The notes under the pieces were generated by a model. It was given only the letters and a program-made list of their open reading frames with translations. It was not told the origin of the DNA and ran no database searches. The position numbers and the translations under genes are program-made. Of a stretch of 64,000 nucleotides of DNA, positions 20,892 to 31,900 are shown in pieces (positions within the stretch are counted from its first letter, which is position 1; every line of letters begins with the position of its first letter). This stretch comes from Setoptus koraiensis. Taxonomy: Eukaryota; Arthropoda. The DNA is taken from contig CM106585.1 of NCBI GenBank assembly GCA_048013815.1, positions 15,748,001-15,812,000 on the forward strand, in the 5' to 3' direction.

Positions 20892-22104
20892 GATAATTGA
20901 TGGTACTGTTGTAGAAGTTGTAAAATAATAAAAATTATAGTAATAATGGCAACAATGATAATGTTGTACCGATGTAAACCAATCGGATATATTGATATTA
21001 ATAGTGGTGATGAGATGACAAAAAAACAAAGTGAATACTCGCGTCTGTGCACATCTGTGTGGTGTGCTTGTATTTGTGTGCGCTTGTCTGTTCGTCACTA
21101 TGAGCAGCCTTCACCTTTGCATAGTCTGCCAAGACACGACAATCCGATGACAAGGGGAAAAGTGAACGGATTTTTTCATGTAAAGGGGGGGCGCGCTTAA
21201 AAAACATCGCCAAGACTGGCATTCCTTCAGAGATCTCGCTATTGCGACCCAACAAACTCACACATTTTACAGGGTGTCAAAAACAAGTCTTGCTACTACC
21301 ACTGCTTACGCTGCGCGCCCTTCCATAGTGCATTCAGCCGAATACGATCAGCGTACGACAAACAAGCACAGATCGCGCTCTAGCACATGCCGCCTCGAAT
21401 ATACTCAACAAATCGACTGCACACCCACACTGTACTCAAAATGCTTAAAAAAGGAGGCGCACAAGGCGCTGCTGCACGTTGTGTGCCCTTGCGCCGCACA
21501 GAGTTTTTCACACAGCAGAACACTGTGTATTGGGCGGCTCAATGCAGTTTTGCACTATCTCTCACAGAGGGCTAAAGCGTGTATATGTGTGTTTTTGTGT
21601 GTACAGGGTGTACGTAAAGTCGCTCGCGCCTCACTGTGGAATTAGACCGGCTTTTGCAGCGAATTGCATGCAGTGCTCTGTGTAAGGCACTCAAGGCACA
21701 GAGTGTTAGCGAACACAGCGAACAGCATTCTCTGGTGGCGCCGCAGGCGTGTGCTGCGGGCGTGCGGGGCGGCCAGGGCAGTGCGGAGGGGGCCGGGGTT
21801 TGCCGGTGCGCACTTTACAACTGCTTGCTGAGACCCATTTGCCAGTGTTGACGAGCCCATGCACCCCATCATTACTGCTCTACGCACACGGGTATGTTTG
21901 TCGCCGCAGACCCGCCCCCCGGTATAAACTTGCTATAATAACCACAAGCACTCACTCGGCGTGCACGCTTTGTGCTTGTGTGCAGCAGCACATGGTGCTT
22001 TATAGCAATCCGGCTCGAGCGGCACGCCGTGCAGAGGCCGAATGTACAAATTCACCACCAGTAGTGACTAATATTGATAGACACAGAAACAAATGCATTA
22101 GGCA

Positions 22105-22125
22105 TGTGTGTGTGTGTGTGTGTGT
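22105..22125. repeat. (TG)n microsatellite
   Basis: About ten TG units upstream of eIF4G. Confidence 0.9.
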
Positions 22126-22639
22126 TGTTGTGCGCCTTGCGAACCGAAAATGCCGCCGCCGGTCATTGTGCGTGCGTGTCTTGACCGACTTCCGCGCTGT
22201 TGACTGCGCACTCAAGTCAAAACGCATGCTTATTAATTTACACAAAAACCCAGCGACTGGTTGTTACAGTCGCAAGTCGCACTGCACACAAGCTACATAT
22301 GTGCGCCTATTTTGCGCACAACGCTCACGCATAGGCACACACACATAACATTCACATTAGAGAGATTGGGTCAAAATATCAATGAATGATGACTGTACTC
22401 ACTCAGATGATCTTGCACAGATCGTATAAATAAAATATAAGCACAGCAGCATGTGGATGCTAGCTTAGAATGCGAGAGAGAGATAGTCAGGTTAGATGTG
22501 CGCTTAGAAAGCAAAAGTATGCGTTGATCACCCTATGGATAGAATGTGTTTAGATATGGGAATTATTTGGACCTTATTCTACCTTGATTTTAGTGCCACT
22601 ACAACTCTGTTGCATTAAACGCAAATACTGAACTCCAAG

Positions 22640-22770
22640 ACAGATAGATCATTATTATTATTAATTATATATAAGTATATATATATTTATATATACATAT
22701 TTATTTATATATATACTTATCTATCTATATATATTATATATATTTCTAGATATTTAAATATCTACTCGTC
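22640..22770. repeat. AT-rich simple repeat (TA/TATAT-type)
   Basis: ATTATTATTA runs grade into TATATATA-type sequence, then TATATTTATATA. It lies about 250-370 bp upstream of the eIF4G start. Confidence 0.85.
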
Positions 22771-23012
22771 GTGTGAAGAGGATCTCTCTGCACTATCACC
22801 ATTTCAATAGATTAGGTATTTAACTCTCTGACTCATCCCCCCTTCTAATTATTATTACATATATGTGTCAATACATCCATTAATTAATAGGACATTAGAA
22901 ACTAATAAATTATAGTATCATTTATATCATACCATTTATATAATATATTATTACCAAACTATTTTTCTGCTACCGCTATTAAAGTTGCTCTACCGCTATA
23001 TAATTTTACAAT

Positions 23013-25763
23013 ATGGCTAATCAACCACATCATCCATCCGGACCACATCAGCGTGCCCCAAATATTAATACCAACCAATCTACCGCCGCCGGTACAAATT
23101 CAAATAGTAATCATAGATATAATAATAGTTATAATAATCATCCTCGAGCTAACTATCAATCAAACATGTACCACGCCGCAGCCCCAATGCCAAATTTACC
23201 ATACCAACAATTAGCGTACACACAACCAATTCAATACGGACACCCACATCATCAATATGTACAACAAACCCATATCTATTATAATAACCCATCAATGATG
23301 GGCCACATGAGCCCGGGTAGTGGAACTAATGTTAACATACCTACAAGTGGTATTGACCAATCTTCAAATGCGGCCCCGTCCACAGCACAACTCTCTAATG
23401 TTCCTCCAGCGAATGCTATTAAGCCAAGAGAAAGGGCTCCAGCTATAATAAAAAATCCGAAGACAAATGAAGTCGTGCACTTAGACAATCTCGTCGAACC
23501 AAAAAAAGAACCAACTCCCAATACGAATGATATTAGTGGTACTGCAACAATAAATGCTTCAGATCACAATAAAGCCAACAAATTTTCGACATCGCCTACA
23601 AACAACGATAATAATAGTAAACCATCATCAACAATTGCCCAGAAATTTTCTGCACAAGTTGCCCAGATAGTTTTAAAACCAGATGAAAAAGATCTAATCA
23701 ACAAGAACAGCAGTACAGTCAAAACCAAGAGCGAGGTCACCAGCAGCACAGAGCTACATCCAGACAACGACGACAAAACTGATGATGTTGATCAGACTAA
23801 ACCAGACGCTTCTCAAGCTATCGAACAATCTACACCCGAAACTTCAGTTAAAGAGGACACAATAGCACCGGCGCCCTTACCTGATAGTAACACAACACCA
23901 ACAGATACTGATAATGCCACCAAAACTGAACCTGTTAGCGCTATTTCAGGTTCAGATGATGCCCTAACAAAGTCTAGCGATAAAATAGATTCAGGTGATA
24001 TTGCTTTTGAATCTAATCTTCAAGATGTTGAAAAGTCTACTGAGTCAGAAGAAAAAGAAAATATTAACAAAGATAGCGGTGAAGAAGAAGAAGCCAAAGG
24101 TGATGTTGCTAGCAATGAACAACCTTCAGTGAAGGATGATAAACTTGATGATGCTAACGTTCAAACAAAACCTGAATTAAAGTATGAGCCAGATCAATTT
24201 AATCCCAAAACAAACCCGAATGGAAAGAGAAAGTATACATGCGAATTTATGAGGCAAATACTAGATAGGCTCGGATTAACTATTGCTAAAGCTCCAAATC
24301 ACACTCATATTGTTAATAAAGTGGAACAAAAAGATTTATTTGCAGTGAGCTTTGGCAATCAAAATAGGAGTTACCAATCTACCCGTCAAATGGACCCAAT
24401 TCGACGCCAGAGTCAGCACGCATATCCTGGTCGAAGCAGCATGGGTCAAGAAAAACAACGCAAAGTCATATCCTCTGTCTCCCTAACGCAGGAAGTTGAG
24501 TTGCGAACGACAGCAACTCCCTGGAAGCCTATGAAAGAAGCTAAAGAGGGAATGCCGGATGAAGAGTTAGAGACTATCAAATTGTTAAAACAATTCAGAG
24601 GTATTCTGAACAAGTTGACCCCCAATAATTTCGATCAGCTCTCGAAGTCAGTTAAAGATTTGCCCATCAATAATGAAAACCGATTAGAACAAATCATAGG
24701 AATAGTCTTTGAAAAGGCAATTGCTGAGCCGGGATTTTGTAATTTATACGGAAAAATGTGCTCCCTTCTCAAGTCCGATCAGGTCAAGAGTGCGAATGGA
24801 GATGCTAAATTTGGCCATGTATTATTGAAGAAATGCCAAGAAAGGTTTCAAGCAGATGTTTATGCTGGCTTGGATATTGAAGGAAGAAACAAAGCAATTG
24901 ATGAAGAAACTGATCCAATCGCCAAGAAAAAGTTGCAAGAAGAATTATATGACGACATGTTCCTATGCCGCTTGCGAGGTTTAGGCTTACAAAAATTTAT
25001 TGGTGAATTATATAAGATAAATATGTTAAATGATGCTATTATGATAGAGTGTATCTTAAGCTTAGTGAGAGATGCTAGCGAGGAATCATTAGAGTGCTTA
25101 TGTGACTTGTTAAAAACTATAGGTAAGAAATTGGAAGAATCTTTAGAGGCCACGCGACAGAAAGAAGCTAATGAACTCAAAGGTTCAGGAAGGCCTACGA
25201 AAGGTACCTCGATGGCTTCAGTTGTAGCTGGAAAAAAAGATAAGAACCAAACAATTTCCGAAGGTTTAGATCATGTCTTCACACAGTTGAAGCAGCTGCG
25301 CACGAATAAGGATAGCAAATTATCAACCAGAATACGTTTCAGAATTCAGGACACTATTGATTTAAGGCAACAAAAGTGGTCGCCGCGTCGAGCAGAGATT
25401 AATCCCAAATCACTTGAAGAAATTAGACGTGACGCTAAGGAAGAGGATAATATGAAAGACTTGCGCTCGGCTTCTCGAAATTCAAATAATAAGCCAAAAG
25501 GGCACATTGGCGTCCAATCTTCAAACTTTTCGTCAGGGATGGGTAATTCGGTTCCAAGAAGTCACCCTTCGAATCAAGAATCTGCAAAAAATCATCAGGA
25601 GAACGCCCAAAAAGTCCTAAACACTTTTTCACTTATGAAAGCAAAAGAGCCCCAGAATACACAAGATATAAAATTAGGACCCTCTAGTATTTTCTCGAAA
25701 ACCAAACCCCTTTCCTCTAGAAATTCTTCGACTCTTACAGTCGTTCCCAAAGCAGCAGAATGA
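23013..25763 (+). CDS. eIF4G: Eukaryotic translation initiation factor 4G, short form
   Basis: Scaffold that bridges eIF4E, eIF4A and eIF3 in cap-dependent initiation. The 916-residue protein begins MANQPHHPSG at an ATG after AT-rich leader. Residues 1-110 are N/Q/H/Y-rich. About 145-160 carry the APAIIKNPKTNEVVHL motif common to eIF4G N-termini. A long acidic disordered region follows. KRKYTCEFMRQI at 405-416 sits where the eIF4E-binding motif belongs. The ATPWKPM segment near 505 precedes the MIF4G domain (about 517-800), with LLKQFRGILNKLTPNNFDQL, FEKAIAEPGFCNLYGKMCSL, LQKFIGELYKINMLNDAIM, EESLECLCDLLKTIGKKLEE and the closing STRIRFRIQDTIDLR / KWSPRRAE. Residues 800-916 are low complexity. 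The MA3 and W2 domains of most animal eIF4G proteins are absent and there is no room for them before robo. Single exon. Confidence 0.95.
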   Translation: MANQPHHPSGPHQRAPNINTNQSTAAGTNSNSNHRYNNSYNNHPRANYQSNMYHAAAPMPNLPYQQLAYTQPIQYGHPHHQYVQQTHIYYNNPSMMGHMSPGSGTNVNIPTSGIDQSSNAAPSTAQLSNVPPANAIKPRERAPAIIKNPKTNEVVHLDNLVEPKKEPTPNTNDISGTATINASDHNKANKFSTSPTNNDNNSKPSSTIAQKFSAQVAQIVLKPDEKDLINKNSSTVKTKSEVTSSTELHPDNDDKTDDVDQTKPDASQAIEQSTPETSVKEDTIAPAPLPDSNTTPTDTDNATKTEPVSAISGSDDALTKSSDKIDSGDIAFESNLQDVEKSTESEEKENINKDSGEEEEAKGDVASNEQPSVKDDKLDDANVQTKPELKYEPDQFNPKTNPNGKRKYTCEFMRQILDRLGLTIAKAPNHTHIVNKVEQKDLFAVSFGNQNRSYQSTRQMDPIRRQSQHAYPGRSSMGQEKQRKVISSVSLTQEVELRTTATPWKPMKEAKEGMPDEELETIKLLKQFRGILNKLTPNNFDQLSKSVKDLPINNENRLEQIIGIVFEKAIAEPGFCNLYGKMCSLLKSDQVKSANGDAKFGHVLLKKCQERFQADVYAGLDIEGRNKAIDEETDPIAKKKLQEELYDDMFLCRLRGLGLQKFIGELYKINMLNDAIMIECILSLVRDASEESLECLCDLLKTIGKKLEESLEATRQKEANELKGSGRPTKGTSMASVVAGKKDKNQTISEGLDHVFTQLKQLRTNKDSKLSTRIRFRIQDTIDLRQQKWSPRRAEINPKSLEEIRRDAKEEDNMKDLRSASRNSNNKPKGHIGVQSSNFSSGMGNSVPRSHPSNQESAKNHQENAQKVLNTFSLMKAKEPQNTQDIKLGPSSIFSKTKPLSSRNSSTLTVVPKAAE

Positions 25764-25995
25764 CCTAAGAACTAACGCCTGCCCTTCATGCAAGTCAAAG
25801 CAATATTGATATTATTATTATTACTACAAAAACAACATCATCAACAACAACAACTACAACTACTACTACTACTACTACTACGATTACTATTATTATTATT
25901 ATTAATTATTATTGCTACTATTATTATTATTATTATTATCTTTCTATCACACTAATATAACTACATAGAAAAACGTTGTATTATCGTTCTAGAAA
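25764..25995. repeat. Trinucleotide simple repeats between convergent eIF4G and robo
   Basis: 232 bp between the two stops, largely ATT, CAA and ACT/ATC trinucleotide runs (25805-25945). No canonical AATAAA was found for either gene here, so both 3' ends must use variant signals or lie within the repeats. Confidence 0.75.
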
Positions 25996-28900
25996 TCATT
26001 CCACTTGCTCTTGTTCAGTTATGGAATGATCCGACGGAAATGCCTGTTCGTAATCTATTTGTTCGTAGAAGTTATTATCATCCTGGGCTTGCTGTTGCTC
26101 CATGGGATTACTCGTTATGGATACAAGCTTTCTGAGTTTCTGATGGCGCTGCTCATCCAGTTTGTGGTTGTTTCTAGTCACGGCGAGGTCGTTTTGTTGA
26201 TTCTGGTTCCCTTGAGTTTGTGATTGAAAATGAGAATGGTTCTGCGAATATGTCTGCTGCCGTAAAAATGACATGTCACCCACCTGATTGTAGGTCTGGT
26301 TTCCTGTAATTATGGCACCTTGTTGTTGAAGTTGGTGTTGATGCAATATGAACTGTTGTTGTTGTTGTTGCTGCAAACTGATCAGATCCTGTTGCTGATT
26401 GATCATGTGCTGCTGTTGGTGCTGATCCAATATTAAGTTGGTCGTGGCATATGGCGACATGAGAGCAATTTTTTGTTGATGTTGTTGACCGAAGGAGGTC
26501 ATTTTTTTCGAGATAGTATTACTATTAGACACCATCGGTATGAGACGAGTGACGGAAGTTGGACAACTATTGCTGTTTGCATCGCTAGTGCTATTACTAG
26601 ACAGTGGACTGTTGAATTCCACCTGTTGTTGGCTACCTGATCTCGAACTGTTTCCACCATTGATGGTTGTTGTTTTAGTTCTCATGGTACCATCTAACTC
26701 TTCATATTCGGCCACATTTACTATACTATAGTAATCACCGTTAATTAAAGGCTGAGGATAAATTTCACTATTTGTCTCTTGTTTATAACCTGTTTTGTTG
26801 TTGTTATATCTGTTCCTCTGACCCTGTGACGTATTATTGACCAAATGATTTATGGAGGTCTTACTCAATTGCGAATGCATATTAATACCATTTGCATCAC
26901 CTGTTCCATTCGAAGCTTGTGTGACAGTTTGCATAGATCCCAAAGGTACAATAGGCATCATTCCTCGATTTGTGTTGAGCATAGCACCATTAGGTAGCCA
27001 CATCAAGGGCGCAGAAGTGCCATTGTTGGGACCCGACACGGGGCCAGAGCCGGCCAGAGTGTGTCCGGCTGTTGTGACAAGGGTATGCTCCGGCATACTA
27101 TTAGTGTTGTATTGTTGGATGTGAGGCATTGCATGATGGTAAAATTTTTGGCTCAACTGTGAGCTGAGCATCTGTTTCCACGACATCATTTGGTTATTTC
27201 TATTGTGATTGTTTGCAAAGCAGTTTGTTTTAACAATCAACAGATAGCCAACCACTATCACAATGACTAATATTGTACTGGACACAGCAAACAGCCAAAT
27301 GGTATTGGATTGCGACTTTGAGGAACCAAGCGGCCCGTCGGCGAGCATTTGGCTGTGATTGTCCAAGAACATCATGTTGTCCGAATGAAAGTTCTTATAA
27401 AGATTTGTCGACGAGTCCAATATTATGTTGACACTGTCGCTGTAAGGACCGTGACCCGCAATAGTGTAGGCTGTCACCCTGAAGGAATACAATTGTGTCA
27501 ATTGGGTCAGATTGACCAGATCGTAGCTGATGAGCATTTGCATTGCTGTTGGTTTATTGTGATTGTTTTGTTGCTGTTGCTGCTGGCCCTTGTTGTAGAC
27601 AGGTGACGCATCAGTGGGGGCCGTCGATGCCGGAACCAATTGCAAGCGCAAACTGTTCAGAGGCAAATCTATGCTCTTGGCTTTGTAGCTGGCCCCAGAG
27701 TCTGCTGAATTAATTGTGTCTGTCCTGTTATTATTAATGCCGGTGGTGTAGTTCATTAGAATTCTGTAGCCGCGAACAATGCCATTTGCATAGGAGCGTG
27801 GCACACTAAACCAAGACAATGTGACACTGGTCTCGTTGAGTTGACGCACGCTGAGATTTGGGGGCGCCACCGAGGGCCGACCCTCGTTTGTTTCGGCCGA
27901 CAATATGTTGCTGGGCACGCCGTCTATGATCTTGTAATAGGGCGTAATGAAGAACTCGTATTGGGTGTATTGTTTCAAGCCGTTAATGGTGTAATAGCTT
28001 ATTGTTGGATCGACAACTTTTATCTCGGAGAAATCCTCACTTGGGCAGACGCCGCTTGTTGCGTCGGCGTTGCCCAAGCTCAAACTGGTGGGGTCCGCGT
28101 AGGCGAGGGAACCCGGCGACGATGATCTTCTCGAGCGCAATTGCTGTTGCAGCGGGCCGGTTGTTGCCTGTGCGACAGCATCATTGCTCCAAAGCGCCGA
28201 GCCATTATTATCCGCGGCGGCCGCATTGTTTGTGGGCGCCGGTGCAACGGTGCTGTCCGTTTGTGTGGCCCACCACCAGTCGGGCATTTGGTGCTGGTCG
28301 AACGCGTTGGCCACGGGCCGGTACCTGATGCAGAAGCCCTCTATGGGTATGTCGCCCTGCCAGGCGGTTGTTGTCGGCAACGACATCGGCGACGAGGTTT
28401 CGTTTGACACAAACTGGTCGTCGAGCCGCTGCATTGTCCATTCGAGCTTGATGCTCGACGAGCTGATTGGGGTCAAATTGATCAGGTTTGTGACGACGAG
28501 CAGCATGCGTTCGCGCGCGTAATCCAGATCGGACTTGAATTGTAGAAGGAGAGGCGACGATTTGTTTGTCGTTTGCTGTTGTTGTCTCGGCGATTGAGCT
28601 GAGCCGTGGTCGTGATTATTTTGTGCCGCTGCTGCGGCGGCGGCTGCCGCGGCCAAATCCAAGCTGTGATAGGCCTTCTGGTAGATGAATTCGCCCAGCC
28701 GGGTGCGCCACGGGCCCGATATCTGACTGGAGGGTCCGTCGCCGTACTTGTTGACGGCGCGCACAACAAAATAGTGCGACCCGTTAGGATTGAGATAATC
28801 GAACAGGTGCTCCTCCTGGGCCAGAATGGCGCCCCAATTGGCCAGTGAACTGGTCAGGGGCGCCAGAGATGTTGCCGCTGGGTGGGTCGGGTGAACCTGT

Positions 28901-31900
28901 TGCCAGCTGGTGGGCGCCTTAGACGAGTCATAGTGTTCCAGTATGTAGCCCTCAATGGCGCCGTCCAGGCCGCTGTCGGCGGGCCGATCCCAATAGATGC
29001 GCATGGAATGCTGACCGGACGGATCGTCCGGATCGTCGGGTTGGCCGCTGGCCGCTTGCGTCATGGGGCCCGAGTACGACAGAGCCTTCGGGATGCCCGG
29101 CTGCGACGGCAACATGCCAACGTCCTGCTGCCGATAGAAATTAATGTTTGGATTGTGTGGCGTATCAACTATCAAACGGAGCGTATAATTGGTCGATTGC
29201 TCCAGCATAATCTCGTCGAAACTGTCCGGTTGGCGGCGCACCGACACTCCGTTTTGGCCCGCCAGATGAGCGTCGCCCCCGATCCAGGCGGTGCTCACAA
29301 GACAGGTGTAGAGGCCACTGTCGCCTATTTGTAGCGGATCTATGCTCAGCAGGCCGGTGTTGTAGACGATGACGCGCAACGAGTCGTCCCTGATGGGAAT
29401 GGAGTCCTTGAACCAGATTATTTTGTATGGCACCAAACTGACAACGTCGCACAACAATTTGACATTTGTATTCAGGGGCAACGTTTGACTCTGAGAGCGC
29501 AACTTGATATACGGGGGCGGCAGTAGCTCGTAGCGAGCCACAGAGGGCGCTCTAGTGCGCTGGTATTCGTTGATGGGGCCGGCAGCGGCGGCGGCGCGCG
29601 AAAAATCGTGCGATATCATCATGTCTGATTTTGCTACAGGCGGCGCCGCCGTAACGGTCAATTTGGTTCTGGTTAGAGCGCTGCCTATGGATGATATAAG
29701 CGCGCACGAGTAGTAGCCGTCGTCTGCCAATGTCACATTGTGTATGTTGAGCGTTCCCTGAGAGTCCACATAGATTCTATTGGCACCGGAAATGGGCACG
29801 CTGGCGCCACTTAGATCGCCAGCGCTAGCCGGACATCGCAACCAGCCGGCCGTCTGATAATACCCTGACAACAGGGCGTTATCTCTGTTGTTTGTCGCTA
29901 GGGGCGCAAACAACAGCCTCCGCTGGCCCTCCTTGAACCAGAACAGCATGGCCGCCGGACTGGCCTCGCCGGCGCACCTCAGCTGCACGTGGCTCGTGTC
30001 CTGGGGCAGGCTGTAATTCTGGGGTAACACAGTGAAAATGGGCCGAACTGCGACATAATGAGGGATGACATAATGAGGTGAATATTAGTTAGTTAGTGGG
30101 AGGAATTGAGCTGATAACTGATCTCCGGACTCCGGAGATGCAGTCCAGACCGGGCACCACGACCGTCTGGTTGTGGCCCATTATTTATAAACGGCGCGTC
30201 GATTATGGAGATTGCAAACTTTCGCTGGTCCGCATGCCACCGGCTCGGCAACCAGCGAAACGCTCGCAAGTTCATAATGGCTCGTAATGGCGAGCTCACA
30301 GTAACAAGTTCACAATGATAATAATAATGACAACTTACAAATGACGGTGAGATTGGCGAACGTCCTGATTGTTCCGACGAGATTCTCGCCCTCGCATATG
30401 TACATTCCCTGGTCTGAGGTGGTCACTTTGTCTATCACTAGCGTCTTATCACTAACGTCGATTTGAGATCTGCGTTGCGGGGTCGGGTCAAGCGTTAATG
30501 GGGCGCACGTATAATTGTGTCGTATCAGTTGTGTGCAATGGGATATATGGCATAAATGGGGCAAATGGGATAAAAGGTATAAGTGGCACAGATGAGATAA
30601 ATGGCATAAATGGGATAGAGGGGACAAATGGGTGGGTGGACGACAGAGGCAAAGGCGTGTTAGCGACAATCGGATAGAGCGGTCAGTGTTGGCGTCATTG
30701 TCGGTGCGAGCTCGTTTAGATTTGAGCGCTCAGATTGTGCCCGACCGACCGAGCGGTCGCCGCGACCGGACGATCGGGCCGACCATACAGTCGGAGCGGC
30801 TGTCCGGATTATCATTATTTGGCCGAATTGGCCTCATCATTGAGCGATCTTCCGCGTTCAGAATGCGCGTAAACCTGGCGTTGTTCTGCCGGCCACCGTA
30901 TCGTTGGCTCCACAAATGGCCGGCCAATTGCCCGATTAGTCGGGCCCATGCTCGCTCTGTCCATCTACTCGGCCACTCCGGCCACTCGGGCCACTCCGGC
31001 CACTCGGGCCACTCGGACTACTCTCGCTACTCTGGCCACTCGGGCATCTTGGCGGCTCGCTGCGGCGATCTTGATTCACCTGAGCAGAGTCACTGATGGC
31101 GAGACGCGGCTATTCAATCAGTCGTTACGTCATGATTAGGGCACATTAGAGAATGATGGCACTCTCTCTCTCTCGCTCTGCAGTTATTGCAAAAATTATC
31201 TTTCTTTTAACATTTGTTGTGAAGCAACTGTTGTGAACAACAGCGAGCAGTGTAGCCGGCAGCACGATCTGTCCATTATAATAATCATACAAGGCCGACG
31301 GTAATTCTGTTGAGGGCAATCTCTCTCTCTCTCCCTCTTACGTAATAATACGTAACGTCCATTGTGTGTTATAACTACCACGGCGGCACACACACACATT
31401 ATTTATATGTTGTTATTATTTATATATTGCTAGCGCCTCGGTCATTCATCTTGACCACAGAAGCGATAGCAACAACAATGGCCCAGAATTGAGCGAGCAC
31501 TACAAAGTGAATTGAAGTGCACTAATAGCGCCGGCAAAACAAAAATTACATAACAGCAGCAACGACAGCAGCAACAGCAACGACAGCAACAACAGCAACG
31601 ACAGCAACAACAGCAACGACAGCAACAACAACAGCTTGCAAAATATCTCTCTGGCCTTATGCAAGTGGCTGTTATCAAACTGCTGCTAAGCATGCTTGAA
31701 TATCCGATGAATATCATCATCATTATTTCAACAGCCGATCTCGAGACGACGATCTTGTCTAGCGTGTATACTGTGCCGATGACTCATGACTCACGCTGTA
31801 CATACAACAACAATAATCGTTTGATGATCATCAGATCGCCCGCCGAACAAAGCCCGCTCGTCGTCCGCCATCTTGGCTATTATGTAATGAAGGGCTCTCG

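Larger units (their letters stand above)
20892..23012. promoter_or_regulatory. 2.1-kb divergent region between PSMD11 and eIF4G
   Basis: Holds the promoters of both genes. 21.2-22.35 kb is markedly GC-richer than its flanks, resembling the DNA of the robo 5' region. 22105-22125 is a TG microsatellite. 22.64-22.77 kb is an AT-rich TATA-type simple repeat. Short frames here (up to about 200 codons) show no recognisable domain and are treated as chance. No tRNA or other RNA gene was recognised. Confidence 0.6.

Noticed and set aside
20892..21098. Upstream 69-codon extension of PSMD11
   Set aside because: His/Tyr/Thr low complexity with no match to the family; the ATG at 20891 is better.
21274..22348. 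Possible coding gene between PSMD11 and eIF4G
   Set aside because: Several overlapping 60-200 codon frames, Cys/Arg-rich with no domain; better treated as promoter or spacer.
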